From the NCBI GenBank assembly GCA_023398495.1, contig JAEWSG010000024.1:1-64000 (forward strand): a stretch of DNA of 64,000 nt. The letters run 5' to 3'. How positions within the stretch are numbered: position 1 is the stretch's first letter; every line of letters begins with the position of its first letter. The notes beneath the pieces are model-generated. The model saw only the letters and a list, made by a program, of their open reading frames with translations. It searched no databases and was not told where the DNA came from. A program made the position numbers and the translations under genes. Source of the stretch: Bacillota bacterium (GTDB lineage: Bacteria > Bacillota > Clostridia > Acetivibrionales > Acetivibrionaceae). Positions 16,522 to 26,396 of the stretch are shown here, piece by piece.

Positions 16522-18435
16522 ATGGCTGAGACAATACTTGAAAAAACGCAGGGACGTGCTAGTTATCACGATTCGGTTGAAGAAATGTTAAAGGTTATAA
16601 GAGAAGACGGAATGACCAACGTATTTGACCGCTACGTGCAGCAGGAGAAAATACGCTGTAAATTCTGTCTTGAGGGGTTAAGCTGCCAGCTTTGCTCACA
16701 TGGGCCATGCAGATGGGTTCCGGATAAGGGAATTGATAAAGGTGTATGTGGTATCGGGCCGGATGCAAATGCCATGAGAAAGCTATTAATACAGAATACA
16801 CTAGGAGCTGGAACTTATAGTCATCATGCATATGAAGCATTTAGAACATTGAAGGCTATCGGTGAAGGAAAATCTCCCTTCAAAATAAAAGATGAGAATA
16901 AACTCAAGTGGATGTGTGAAAAGCTTGGAATTGATTCTAAACAGGATATAAATAAGATGGCAGTTCAGCTTGCAGACTTGCTTGAAGCACAGCAGCACAT
17001 AGGGGTAGAAGATAAGAATTTAATGGTTGAAGCTTTTGCACCTAAGAAGAGAAAGGAAGTGTGGAAGAAGCTTCATATCTATCCGGCAGGTACGGTTCAT
17101 GAAGAACAGAACTGTGTTGCCAGTTGTCTGACTAACGTTGACGGAGATTATGCATCGCTTGCAATAAAAGCTTTGCGTTTAGGTTTGGCAACTATATATA
17201 ATTCACAAATCGGGCTTGAAATGGTTCAGGATATCATATTTGGTACACCAATGCCTCATGAAGTAAACACAGATCTGGGAATATTTGACCCTGATTATAT
17301 AAATATAGTATTTAACGGACATCAGCCTTGGATTGGTGCATTAACAATTGAAAAACTCCATAATGCAAAGTACCAGGATAAAGGGAGAGCAGTTGGAGCT
17401 AAAGGTATAAGAGTTATTGGCTCTATTGAAACAGGTCAGGAACTTCTACAAAGATATCCTATAGATGATGTATTTGCAGGACTTATGGGAAATTGGCTGG
17501 CTATTGAGCCTATGCTGGCAACAGGAGCAGTTGATGTTCTGGCAATGGAAGAGAACTGTTCTCCTCCTGCAATTGATAGTTATGCAGAAAAATATCAGGT
17601 GTCACTGGTTGCAATAAGTACAATAATCGGGGTGCCGAGAATTCAGGAAATGATACCTTACAATCCTGCAAAGGCTGATGAAGTGTCTGAACAGTTAATT
17701 AATATGGCAATTGAAAATTTCCCCAAAAGGCATAACAAAATAAGAACCCATATACCAAAACGTATACAAAAGGCTATTGCAGGATTTTCTACAGAGGCGG
17801 TATTGGGTGCTCTCGGAAATAAGCTCGATCCATTGGTTAATGTAATTGCAGAGGGGAAAATTAAAGGTGTAGTAGCACTGGCAAACTGTGCAACATTGAG
17901 AAATGGTCCGCACGATTGGAATACAGTTAATCTCACAAAAGAATTGATAAAACGTGATATTTTAGTAGTTGCTGCAGGCTGTGGAAATCATGGACTTGAA
18001 GTTGCTGGACTTTGCAGTCTGGAGGCTGCAGATTTGGCAGGGGAAGGGCTTAAAGCTGTATGCGGACTTCTTAAAATTCCTCCTGTACTGAGTTTTGGGA
18101 CTTGCACAGATACAGGGAGAATATCCATGTTGGTGACTGCACTTGCAGACCATCTTGATGTAGATATCCCACAGCTTCCAATTGCGGTGACGGCACCGGA
18201 ATGGATGGAGCAGAAAGCGACAATTGACGGAATATTTGCAGTGGCATACGGTGCATACACACACCTTTCACCAACACCATTTGTTGCAGGGGCTCCAAAC
18301 CTTGTGAAACTTCTGACTGAAGGTGTCGAAGAGTTGACTGGCGGCAAGGTTGCCCTTGGAGATGATCCAGTTGAAGTTGCTGCTAATATTGAAGCACACA
18401 TTGTAAGCAAAAGAAAAGGTTTGGGACTTAAATAA
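16522..18435 (+). CDS. cooS: Ni-containing anaerobic carbon monoxide dehydrogenase catalytic subunit
   Basis: This 637-residue CooS-type enzyme reversibly oxidises CO to CO2. The N-terminal cysteine cluster CKFCLEGLSCQLCSHGPC (residues about 47-64) binds the B and D clusters. C-cluster ligand regions are recognisable as FNGHQPW, EENCSPPAID, LANCATLRNG, GCGNHGLEVAGLC and SFGTCTDTGR. The length fits monofunctional CODH. No CooF ferredoxin, CooC maturation ATPase or acetyl-CoA synthase gene is adjacent, so it stands alone here, perhaps coupled to free ferredoxin and the hydrogenase. Its start has an AAAGGA site. It is convergent with the YhhN gene three bases away. Confidence 0.95.
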   Translation: MAETILEKTQGRASYHDSVEEMLKVIREDGMTNVFDRYVQQEKIRCKFCLEGLSCQLCSHGPCRWVPDKGIDKGVCGIGPDANAMRKLLIQNTLGAGTYSHHAYEAFRTLKAIGEGKSPFKIKDENKLKWMCEKLGIDSKQDINKMAVQLADLLEAQQHIGVEDKNLMVEAFAPKKRKEVWKKLHIYPAGTVHEEQNCVASCLTNVDGDYASLAIKALRLGLATIYNSQIGLEMVQDIIFGTPMPHEVNTDLGIFDPDYINIVFNGHQPWIGALTIEKLHNAKYQDKGRAVGAKGIRVIGSIETGQELLQRYPIDDVFAGLMGNWLAIEPMLATGAVDVLAMEENCSPPAIDSYAEKYQVSLVAISTIIGVPRIQEMIPYNPAKADEVSEQLINMAIENFPKRHNKIRTHIPKRIQKAIAGFSTEAVLGALGNKLDPLVNVIAEGKIKGVVALANCATLRNGPHDWNTVNLTKELIKRDILVVAAGCGNHGLEVAGLCSLEAADLAGEGLKAVCGLLKIPPVLSFGTCTDTGRISMLVTALADHLDVDIPQLPIAVTAPEWMEQKATIDGIFAVAYGAYTHLSPTPFVAGAPNLVKLLTEGVEELTGGKVALGDDPVEVAANIEAHIVSKRKGLGLK

Positions 18436-18438
18436 AAT

Positions 18439-19230
18439 TTATTTGTTTATCGCAGCGGAATTAACTGATTTATCTGCTGTTTCCGCTGCGATACGAATTT
18501 CTTTACTGACAGACCTTCTATTAATGTAAGATCCTGTATTGTTGCCGTTATCAAGTTTGATGCCCATTTTGGTTTTTATGATGGAATTGCTATAAATGAT
18601 TCCTATCAATGAAATTATATATGTAAACCATACTAAAGTTATTGATTGTGGTATAATAGAACCCTTAATACTTGTCATTCCAATTATGCAATCGGAAATA
18701 ATAAAAAATACACTTCCAATTGCTGCTAATAAATAACTTTTTCCAAGGGTTAAATATAAATTTAGTGCTAAGGCAGCCGTTAAACATATCAACAGGCCAT
18801 ATATCAGAGCACCAAAAGATAATACAACTTTTTGCGGGTTATATATAAAAAACCACCAGGTTAAGGTCATTAATGTAGGATATATAATCAATCCAAATAA
18901 CAGCTTTGGTGTTAATAAACCTAAGCCGTTGAATTTTGCTGTTTTGTTAAAACCTGTTAAGAACAATATATGGGCTACAGAAAATGAAATGATACCACCT
19001 ATAAAATTGTCAGGAAGTTTGATAATTGAAGCCATTGCCAGATCACCGACAAAGCAAAAAATCATTGCAATAAAGGCATATTTATTATAAATATACTTGC
19101 TTTTTCTCCATAAAACAAAAGAAGTAGCCAAAAATAAAAAACTTGCAGCAAGGTCAAAGGGTTTATAATACTCGTGGAAAACAGCACCTCCTGCAAACAG
19201 AAGTAATTGCAATACTATTATTAAAGCCAT
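18439..19230 (-). CDS. YhhN/TMEM86-family membrane protein, putative lysoplasmalogenase
   Basis: This 263-residue protein has about eight hydrophobic segments and the YhhN signatures FVGDLAMA and FIISDCIIG, whose aspartates are the presumed catalytic residues. Characterised relatives hydrolyse the vinyl-ether bond of lysoplasmalogens. That suits an anaerobe with plasmalogen membranes, although plasmalogen content here is inferred. A polar C-terminal tail of about 50 residues extends beyond the family core and overlaps the hairpin at 18449-18492. The start has an AAAGGAG site. Confidence 0.75.
   Translation of the reverse strand: MALIIVLQLLLFAGGAVFHEYYKPFDLAASFLFLATSFVLWRKSKYIYNKYAFIAMIFCFVGDLAMASIIKLPDNFIGGIISFSVAHILFLTGFNKTAKFNGLGLLTPKLLFGLIIYPTLMTLTWWFFIYNPQKVVLSFGALIYGLLICLTAALALNLYLTLGKSYLLAAIGSVFFIISDCIIGMTSIKGSIIPQSITLVWFTYIISLIGIIYSNSIIKTKMGIKLDNGNNTGSYINRRSVSKEIRIAAETADKSVNSAAINK
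18449..18492. terminator. bidirectional hairpin shared by convergent cooS and YhhN genes
   Basis: ATCGCAGCGGAA (18449-18460) and TTCCGCTGCGAT (18481-18492) form a perfect 12-bp stem. It lies inside the 3' coding end of the YhhN gene, immediately after the cooS stop, so the two genes appear to share one terminator. Confidence 0.5.
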
Positions 19231-19770
19231 ATTATTTTATCTCCTTTGTAAAACAAAATTAGTATTACTTTGGTACATTTTTTGGAAAATTTGAAGCTAA
19301 GTGCGTGTCTTTTATTATAACATTACAGGAATATTTTTTGACACAGGAATTTTATTATTTGGAAAATTAAATTTTCTTACTGTAGTAAACATCTACTTCC
19401 GTATTTATGTTTTTATGGCTTTATCTTATTGCAAATATAAAAATAGTTTATGAAGGAAAATATTCCACAAAATCTAGATAGCCTTTAAAGATTATGTTAT
19501 AATATACACGCTAGTGCTTTTGAACATAATTCATTTCTACAAATGAATTATGCAAAATGCACATCCTATGTTTTTTGCTGGTTAACAAAATTAAATTCTA
19601 GAATTTTATTTTGTTAACCAGTGCTAGAATAATTAGATTTATTACAGAATATTCTTAGCATGAGATATAAAATAGAGAACCTGATACGTTGCTTGCAGTT
19701 TCCGCTGCAGTATGTATCTGTAAGGTCGCGTTTAATATAGTATTAATATTTTTACCTGGGGATTTTTTTC
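19231..19770. other. 540-base spacer with divergent promoters and a repeat
   Basis: No gene is visible here. The spacer should hold the promoters of the YhhN gene (leftward) and the GGDEF-EAL gene (rightward). A TATAAT at 19498-19503 is a candidate rightward -10. The repeat copy at 19511-19627 follows it directly, so it would be transcribed in the leader. Around 19681-19722 an imperfect stem (TGATAC...GTATCT around TGCAG...CTGCA) is visible. I could not match it to a c-di-GMP riboswitch. Confidence 0.45.
19511..19627. repeat. CTAGTGCTTTT-family repeat, fullest copy
   Basis: The element starts CTAGTGCTTTTGAACATAAT and ends CCAGTGCTAG. It holds two palindromes. The first, around 19523-19553, matches the 2851-2882 palindrome. 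The second is a near-perfect 42-base palindrome at 19579-19620 with left arm TGGTTAACAAAATTAAATTC. This is the most complete member seen in the window. Confidence 0.7.
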
Positions 19771-22362
19771 ATGAGTATAGAGATGCACACCTTAGAACAT
19801 AATAGTAAGCGGGAAATCAAACTGCTTCGAATCATATGCTTGCTTGGAGCACTGGTATCTCCAACTATATCGATTATCTGGAGATATCTGTATTCGGGCT
19901 CGGAACTTTTGCTGAATTCATACTCCTTTTTTTATGGAGGTATGTTTTTTACACTTTTTATGAGTATATATATATTGTCATATAAGAATACGTTTGTCCG
20001 AAAAAGTGCTTATGTATTCGTTAATGCTCTTTTCTATTCGGCAACATTGATAGTGTTATATTCGGCACATATAGACAAATTCAGTGAAAGGCCTGTCCTT
20101 CTCATGCTTCTCATGTTTTTTGCAGCTGTGTTAGTTCTAAAAAAGATTTCTCACCTGTTGATTTACATATTTACAATGGGAACGCTAACGATGGTAGTAC
20201 TTTTTAAAGCTGAAGAGACTTTACTGAATAGAGGGAATATTGCTCTTTTTATAGTTCTTTTTTTTACCTTTGCTTTTGTAAATATGAAATATAAATTATA
20301 TGCACAAAAGGAAATTGAAGCAAAAGAAGAGAATTACAGGAAACTAGTTGAAATGGCTCCCATCGGAATTGTTATACATAGGGAAGGGATAGTTCTGTAT
20401 GCAAATCCAGTCTTTCACGATATGATGAAATTATCAAGTGAAGATAATATTATCGGAAAACAACTTGTTAAATTGATTCAAAGTGATTGTGGCAATGATG
20501 CTAAATTAGGCTTGGGGAAAAATTTTATCAGCGAAAAAATTGATTTTGTTGAAAAAAGCCTTGTATTACTGGATGGAAGAACTATTGAGGTTGAGGTAGA
20601 CACTATTGAAGTTGAATATTTTAGTAAACCAGTATTTATGTGCTTATTTAGAGATATAACTGACAGGAAAAAAGCTGAAAAAAAACTTGTTGAAGCGGAG
20701 TCCAGATACCGAGGCCTTATAGAAAGTACTCTAGTCGGAGTATTTCTGTACACCGATAAGTTCATATATGTTAACCCCTATCTTGAAGAGCTTTTAGATT
20801 ACTCAAAAGAGGAACTTTACAATATGACTGTTTTTGATATAGTACACCCGGAAGACAGATACGTGGTTGGACAGTATAACCAGAATAGAATGAGTACTGA
20901 CGCAAGGATGCAGTTTAGAATACTTAAAAGGGATAAAAGTGTTATATTTGTTGAAGCACATGCAGCGGAGACAATTTATGACGGAAGTCCGACAATTATT
21001 GTCACACTTCTGGATATATCACATATTAAGAAAACTGAAGAGCAGATTAAGTTTATTGCTTATCACGACTCGTTAACAGGATTACCAAACAGGTATATGT
21101 TAAATGATTATATCGACAAGGCTATTTCCTGTTATGATGCTGCTGAAACCAAAAATACAATGATGGGAGTTATGCTTGTAGACCTTGACAGATTTAAGAT
21201 TATTAATGATTCACTTGGGCACAGTTTTGGAGATATGGTTCTTAAAGAAGCTGCACAAAGGCTGAAAAACTGCACTGGAGAAAATGATATAGTATTCAGA
21301 TACGGAGGCGATGAGTTTGTAATATTACTACCTGATACAGATACCAGGAAATGTGCAGATACTGCTAAAAACATAACCAAGGCTTTCAGACATCCGTTTA
21401 TCATAAATGAACAGAGAACATTTTCTACTATCAGCATAGGGATCAGCTTGTTCCCTGAGGATGGTAGCAATGCCGAAACCTTGATAAAGAATGCTGATAT
21501 GGCAATGTATGTTGTAAAGGACATTGGAAGAAATAACTATCAGTTTTATCATGAGAGCTTTAATAAAGAGCTTTTGAGGAAAATGGAGCTGGAAAACGGG
21601 CTTAGAAAAGCTTTGGAAAATAACGAGTTTGCTCTTTACTATCAACCTCAGATTGATTTGAATTCAGGCAGAATTGTAGGTCTTGAGGCACTGATTCGTT
21701 GGCATCATCCTGAATATGGACTGGTTTATCCTGCTGAGTTTATACCCCTTGCAGAAGAGACTGGCCTTATTGTTCCCATCGGGAAATGGGTGCTGGAAAC
21801 TGCATGCAGTCAAAACAAATCCTGGCAGGACATGGGAGTTGATTTCATACCTGTTGCAGTAAATGTTTCTGCTTATCAGATACTTCACTCAGATCTTTCG
21901 TCAATAGTATCTGAGGTGCTTGATAAAACAAAGCTGGATCCTCAATGCCTGATTTTGGAAATAACAGAGAGTATAATGCAGGATATAGAAAAGACAGATC
22001 GCATAATTAATGATCTAAAGTCATTTAATGTTAAGGTGGCTATAGATGATTTTGGAACAGGTTATTCTTCAATTAGTTTATTAAAAAATCTTAAATTTGA
22101 TATTTTAAAAATTGATCCTTCATTTACTTTCGAGCTGAAAAATGATAAAAATTCAATAGATTTAATCAAGTTGATTATTGATTTTGCCTGTCAACGCAGT
22201 TATTCAATAATTGCTGAAGGGATAGAAGATGAAGAACAGGCTAAAATCCTTGCGGAAAAAGGCTGTAATTGGGGACAGGGATTCTACTACAGCGAACCTA
22301 TACCTGCCGCTTCTATTAAAGAGTTTTTAAATGAGTCTGCTTCCTTGCTGGATGCTCTGTAG
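19771..22362 (+). CDS. membrane PAS-PAS-GGDEF-EAL cyclic di-GMP enzyme
   Basis: This 863-residue signalling protein has six or so transmembrane segments in residues 20-180, then two PAS domains (about 185-300 and 305-425), a GGDEF domain and an EAL domain. The diguanylate cyclase motif is intact (YGGDEF, 511-516). The phosphodiesterase motifs EALIRW (E639), DDFGTGYSS and AEGIE are also intact, so it could both make and degrade c-di-GMP. The PAS domains probably sense a small ligand or redox state. The start ATG at 19771 has only a weak upstream GGGGA at long spacing. An in-frame ATG at 19783 is an alternative. Confidence 0.93.
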   Translation: MSIEMHTLEHNSKREIKLLRIICLLGALVSPTISIIWRYLYSGSELLLNSYSFFYGGMFFTLFMSIYILSYKNTFVRKSAYVFVNALFYSATLIVLYSAHIDKFSERPVLLMLLMFFAAVLVLKKISHLLIYIFTMGTLTMVVLFKAEETLLNRGNIALFIVLFFTFAFVNMKYKLYAQKEIEAKEENYRKLVEMAPIGIVIHREGIVLYANPVFHDMMKLSSEDNIIGKQLVKLIQSDCGNDAKLGLGKNFISEKIDFVEKSLVLLDGRTIEVEVDTIEVEYFSKPVFMCLFRDITDRKKAEKKLVEAESRYRGLIESTLVGVFLYTDKFIYVNPYLEELLDYSKEELYNMTVFDIVHPEDRYVVGQYNQNRMSTDARMQFRILKRDKSVIFVEAHAAETIYDGSPTIIVTLLDISHIKKTEEQIKFIAYHDSLTGLPNRYMLNDYIDKAISCYDAAETKNTMMGVMLVDLDRFKIINDSLGHSFGDMVLKEAAQRLKNCTGENDIVFRYGGDEFVILLPDTDTRKCADTAKNITKAFRHPFIINEQRTFSTISIGISLFPEDGSNAETLIKNADMAMYVVKDIGRNNYQFYHESFNKELLRKMELENGLRKALENNEFALYYQPQIDLNSGRIVGLEALIRWHHPEYGLVYPAEFIPLAEETGLIVPIGKWVLETACSQNKSWQDMGVDFIPVAVNVSAYQILHSDLSSIVSEVLDKTKLDPQCLILEITESIMQDIEKTDRIINDLKSFNVKVAIDDFGTGYSSISLLKNLKFDILKIDPSFTFELKNDKNSIDLIKLIIDFACQRSYSIIAEGIEDEEQAKILAEKGCNWGQGFYYSEPIPAASIKEFLNESASLLDAL

Positions 22363-22491
22363 GATGATGTACAGGTTAGAAGCGGAATCTATTTAAATTA
22401 TCACATACAAATCAACCAAATGTATTATCCTATGAATGTTATTTTTTCTATTGTTTCTCTGTGTGTAAAGAGAGGAAGATGGGTAAAAATA

Positions 22492-22596
22492 ATGGACAAG
22501 CAGAGGTTTATTAACATTTTCAAAGATGCACTGACAGTTGCTATCACAGTAATAATTCCCGCTGGCAAAACTACGGACTATATCAAAAGGGAATGA
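22492..22596 (+). CDS. possible small membrane peptide (34 aa)
   Basis: This short frame encodes a peptide beginning MDKQRFINIFKD with a hydrophobic centre ALTVAITVIIPAG and a charged tail, consistent with one membrane helix. Its stop falls on the rising arm of the hairpin at 22589-22621. The only upstream purine run, AGAGGAAG, is about 14 bases away, which is poor spacing. It could be a chance frame. Confidence 0.22.
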   Translation: MDKQRFINIFKDALTVAITVIIPAGKTTDYIKRE

Positions 22597-22621
22597 GAAT
22601 ATATAAAGAGTTCTCATTCCC
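22589..22621 (-). terminator. terminator after sugar-binding lipoprotein gene
   Basis: GGGAATGAGAA (22589-22599) pairs with TTCTCATTCCC (22611-22621), and on the minus strand the stem is followed by TTTTGATATAG. It ends the chemoreceptor/binding-protein transcript. Confidence 0.6.
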
Positions 22622-22643
22622 CATATAAAATGCTGAAAGGCTT

Positions 22644-23966
22644 TTACTTTTCATTTAATTTTTGCATTTCTTTTGCAAAATCTTCGGGCGATATCTGACC
22701 GGCAATTAATTCAACAACGAGATTCTTATGTATATCTGCATCGGCAGCTTCTAGAAATACATCCCACCAGAGAACCCACGCTGTAGAATCCTTAGTCATA
22801 TTAACCATTTGTTTGACCATAGGAGACACATTTGAATCGTCCACTTGCACGTTCCATCCCGGCATTCCTGCGTTTGCCAGATAGGCCTCTCTTGCCATAT
22901 CTTCAGCTATAAACTTAACTACCTTAACGGCTACGTCCTTATTTGGAGTATTGGAGCTAACCATAAATCCATCTCCTGCACCTCCGAAATACTCTGTTGC
23001 AATCCCTTTTCCACCACTAATTAATGGGAATTTAGTAGCAATAATTTTGCCCTTAACCTGTGAAGTTTCACTTTCAACCACACCGGCCACCCAGTTACCA
23101 TTGAAAAGCATTGCGGCCTTTCCTTCTGCAAATTGGTTGTTTCCACTGTCGTAGGACAATTTTAGCGGGTTTTCTCCAAAAGCACCGGCTTTGGATAATT
23201 CAACCAGTTTTGCTGCAGCATCAATAAACTCCGGGGAGTTAAAAGAAGCTTTTTTGTTTAGTGCGTTGATACACTGCTGTGCTCCTGCTGTACGAAGTGC
23301 AAGAATGTCGTAATAGAACATGGCAGGCCATAATTCTTTAGCCCCATTTACCATAGGAGTGATACCTTTTTTTGAAAAGACACTCACTGCTGTTAGCAGT
23401 TCTTCATAAGTTTCCGGGATTTTGACACCATTGTGTTCAAATAGTTCTTTATTACAGTATAAAGGGGCTACCTGCATCTGATATGGTAAGCCATACACTT
23501 TACCGTCGTAAGTCATACTGTCTGTTATTCCGGGTAGGAGCTTGCTCTTTATGTCTCCTATATATTCATCAAGAGGCAATACCTTGCCTGACTCTACAAA
23601 AGGTTTCGAAAAGCCTGCGGACCATGTAAAGAAAATGTCAGGAAGCTGATTAGTCGACACAGAGTTCTTCAGTTTTGTCTTATAAGACTCGTTATCTATT
23701 CCTTCTACTATAAGCTCTACATCTTTAAACTGTTCTTCAACATGCTTTAAAACGTTCTCAAATGGTTTTTTATTTCCATCACTATCGGATACCCACATGT
23801 GCCAAAGCTTAAGTGTTACCTTGTCTTGAGTTCCGTTGTTATCTGTTTCCGATTCAGGCTGCTTTGTATCAATTTTTGCTTCACCATTATTTGCACACGC
23901 TGACATACCGAATAGCATAGCTGCTATGGATATCACACAAAGTGCTTTTGAAAGTGCTCTTCTCAT
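22644..23966 (-). CDS. family 1 sugar-binding lipoprotein of ABC type
   Basis: This 440-residue extracellular solute-binding protein has a lipoprotein signal ending GMSAC (C24). The fold signatures are LKLWHMWV at the first strand, LPDIFFTWSAGF, the hinge region GKVYGLPYQMQVAPLYCN, and FAEGKAAMLFNGNW. It would capture an oligosaccharide or polyol. No permease or ATPase genes adjoin it. It lies 83 bases downstream of a chemoreceptor gene on the same strand, which suggests that it presents the ligand to that receptor or to a distant transporter. The start follows GAGGAGG. Confidence 0.85.
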   Translation of the reverse strand: MRRALSKALCVISIAAMLFGMSACANNGEAKIDTKQPESETDNNGTQDKVTLKLWHMWVSDSDGNKKPFENVLKHVEEQFKDVELIVEGIDNESYKTKLKNSVSTNQLPDIFFTWSAGFSKPFVESGKVLPLDEYIGDIKSKLLPGITDSMTYDGKVYGLPYQMQVAPLYCNKELFEHNGVKIPETYEELLTAVSVFSKKGITPMVNGAKELWPAMFYYDILALRTAGAQQCINALNKKASFNSPEFIDAAAKLVELSKAGAFGENPLKLSYDSGNNQFAEGKAAMLFNGNWVAGVVESETSQVKGKIIATKFPLISGGKGIATEYFGGAGDGFMVSSNTPNKDVAVKVVKFIAEDMAREAYLANAGMPGWNVQVDDSNVSPMVKQMVNMTKDSTAWVLWWDVFLEAADADIHKNLVVELIAGQISPEDFAKEMQKLNEK

Positions 23967-24049
23967 TACGTATCCTCCTCTATTTTTATTGTTTGGTACA
24001 ACTTTCTAACTATTGGTACTAAAGCTTCTTAGCAATAATATTTTTCACA

Positions 24050-26092
24050 TTATTTAATATGGAATTTTGATACTGATTTACCTAAGTGTTCTGCCATGCT
24101 GTTTAATTCCTTGGAGATGCCGGACAACTCCTGAGAATATAGTGATTGCTGTTCGGTTGTTGCAGATACTTCCTCTGTAATGGAAACTGTTCCCTGAGAA
24201 ATAACAGCTATGTTTTCCATGGAAGTTGCGGCGTTATCTTTTGAATCTAATACCTCTTTAATTGAATTTGATACATTATGTATACAAATTACTATATTTT
24301 CCATTGCACTAAATATTGCTTTAAATGAATCATTGGTGTCATTTACTACAGATACTTGATCATTTACATTGCTGTGTGCACTATAGGCTACTTTTACAGT
24401 TTCTTCTGTTTTTGCCAGAATGCCGTTGATAATATTTGTTATCATGCTGGAAGCTTCTTTTGACTGTTCAGCAAGATTTTTAACCTCGTTGGCAACAACA
24501 CCAAAGCCTTTTCCTGCCTCTCCGGCTCTTGCTGATTCTATAGCCGCATTAAGAGAAAGAAGGTTTGTCTGCTCAGCTATTCCTACAATTGTTCCAATTA
24601 TGTCTTTAATCTGATTCATATCCTTGCTGAGTGCCGTAATGTCTTGAATTACTTTGTTTGATGCACTGCTTGTTTTTGTGGTCTTGTCATTTAAGGTTTC
24701 AACGATTTCGAGTGCATTCTGGCTGAGTTTTTTTGTGTTTACCACTACTTCGGTCATAGCCCCCATATTACTTTCGACTTTGTTAATACCATCTGAAAGT
24801 ACTCGGATGCTTGAGGCACAAGAGTTTATTTCTGTTGCCTGTTCGGAGGCATCTGCAGCTATTTGCTGGATGATTTCCTCAATTTGTTTTGCAGAGAGAC
24901 TGGTCTTTTCAGCTGCATTATCCATTACTAATGAGTGTTTCAAAACATCGTTTGAGGAAAGCTGAACATTTGATATAAGGGAGCTTATGTTCGATATCAT
25001 GTCTTTAAAGTCTTTTATTGCATCGGAAATTTCATCTTTGCCATGATCTTCTATATTAGCTGTAAAATTACCGTTTTTAGCTTCATTCATAAGAACAGCC
25101 ATTTTGTTTAGTGGAATTGAAATGCTCAGCGATATTACGAGGGATACAATTACTGAAAGAATAATACATAAAATAATAAAGACAAACAGAGAATTTCGAA
25201 TTTTCTCGGGTTCAGTTTTGGTAAAAGATAGTGGTATTTTGCCTGCAACTATCCAGTCAGTACCTTCGATAGATTTATAAGAAACTAAATAATTGTTAAA
25301 TTCAAATACATTTATATTAGCTTTTGCTTTATTGGTAATTTCGTTAACAAGATTTTGTTCTCTGTAAATATTCCCAAGCTCCTCCTGATTTTTAGATGAA
25401 ATGACTGTACCGTTTTTATCAATGATAAAGATTTCTGAATTACCTCCGATATCTACATCTTTGTATACATTCAGTAAGGCTTCATTTTTTAGACCTATAA
25501 ATAAGTATCCCAGCTTTTTGTTAGTTTGCGAATCTTTGACCATTTTTGTACAGATTAAATCAAAATGTGTATCAAATGCTGCGGTTGTCCATAGAGGGGC
25601 ACCATCTCCTTCATCTGCCAACTTGGCTAATGTATCGGTTATTTTATGCATTTCACTCGAGAATTGATAGTCTATAGGGTCATTGTTTTCTATTTGAAAT
25701 CGCACAAAAGATACATCTTTAACAAGAGTAAATTTTGTCATCAACAAATCCTCCAAAGTTTTCATAGCTTTAAATTTGTCAAAGTCATTTTTGGCCGAAG
25801 TAATGGTTTGTGTTTGCAGCTGAATATCCTTATTAATAGAAATATCAATAGCTTCTTGCTTGTATTTATCCAATTGCCCATCAATACTTTTGTTTACCTG
25901 TTCCATAAATTGTTCGGTATAGCTATTGATTTTGGATTCTATAGCGTTTTTTGATAAAGTATAGGAGAAAATCCCAAGGAGTGAAAGAGGGATTATTGAA
26001 AGTATCATAAATGCCAATATTAACCTCATCTTAACCTTAGTTCTCCTCATAAAGCCGAATTTAGAAAGCTTATTGGTTATTTTCTCCAGCAT
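24050..26092 (-). CDS. methyl-accepting chemotaxis protein with dCache sensor
   Basis: This 680-residue chemoreceptor has two transmembrane segments (about 25-47 and 300-325) bracketing an extracellular dCache-type sensory domain. A HAMP domain follows, then the long cytoplasmic coiled coil with the conserved hairpin tip EQTNLLSLNAAIESARAGE, which contacts CheA and CheW. I place the start at the ATG at 26092, which follows CGAGGAGATAAAAAT. The frame opens seven codons earlier at 26113, but that would put the ribosome-binding site inside the gene. The gene is followed by a sugar-binding lipoprotein gene, hinting at a sugar-sensing role. Confidence 0.92.
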   Translation of the reverse strand: MLEKITNKLSKFGFMRRTKVKMRLILAFMILSIIPLSLLGIFSYTLSKNAIESKINSYTEQFMEQVNKSIDGQLDKYKQEAIDISINKDIQLQTQTITSAKNDFDKFKAMKTLEDLLMTKFTLVKDVSFVRFQIENNDPIDYQFSSEMHKITDTLAKLADEGDGAPLWTTAAFDTHFDLICTKMVKDSQTNKKLGYLFIGLKNEALLNVYKDVDIGGNSEIFIIDKNGTVISSKNQEELGNIYREQNLVNEITNKAKANINVFEFNNYLVSYKSIEGTDWIVAGKIPLSFTKTEPEKIRNSLFVFIILCIILSVIVSLVISLSISIPLNKMAVLMNEAKNGNFTANIEDHGKDEISDAIKDFKDMISNISSLISNVQLSSNDVLKHSLVMDNAAEKTSLSAKQIEEIIQQIAADASEQATEINSCASSIRVLSDGINKVESNMGAMTEVVVNTKKLSQNALEIVETLNDKTTKTSSASNKVIQDITALSKDMNQIKDIIGTIVGIAEQTNLLSLNAAIESARAGEAGKGFGVVANEVKNLAEQSKEASSMITNIINGILAKTEETVKVAYSAHSNVNDQVSVVNDTNDSFKAIFSAMENIVICIHNVSNSIKEVLDSKDNAATSMENIAVISQGTVSITEEVSATTEQQSLYSQELSGISKELNSMAEHLGKSVSKFHIK

Positions 26093-26119
26093 ATTTTTAT
26101 CTCCTCGTATCATATTTGT

Positions 26120-26176
26120 TATAGATGAAAAACTCTAAAACTAAAATTAAAGGACGTTTTTAATCTAAATTAAATT
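26120..26176. repeat. CTATAGAT mini-element, half copy 2
   Basis: This matches the first half of the 5939-6043 element almost base for base, including the stem arm TAGATGAAAAAC. Homology stops after about 55 bases. It lies immediately upstream of the chemoreceptor ribosome-binding site, so it is probably in that gene's 5' leader. Confidence 0.6.
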
Positions 26177-26396
26177 AATCCAAATTCTGTTCTGAAATTA
26201 TATTAAAGGCAATTTATGGCTTTTGATATATAGATTTCTTCTTATTATATTTCGAAAAAAAGCTCTTATATGCTTAGCTGTTTTTTTTATGTTAAGGCAA
26301 TTATGGTTGTTTTATATTTCTTACTATAAATAATTTAAATTAAAGGTAACCTGAAATCAAAGCAACTAGGGCAACTAGAAATATTGAGAGATATTA

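Noticed and set aside
19628..19770. Leader of the GGDEF-EAL gene as a c-di-GMP riboswitch
   Set aside because: The imperfect stem at 19681-19722 lacks the conserved loop and receptor sequences of either c-di-GMP class.
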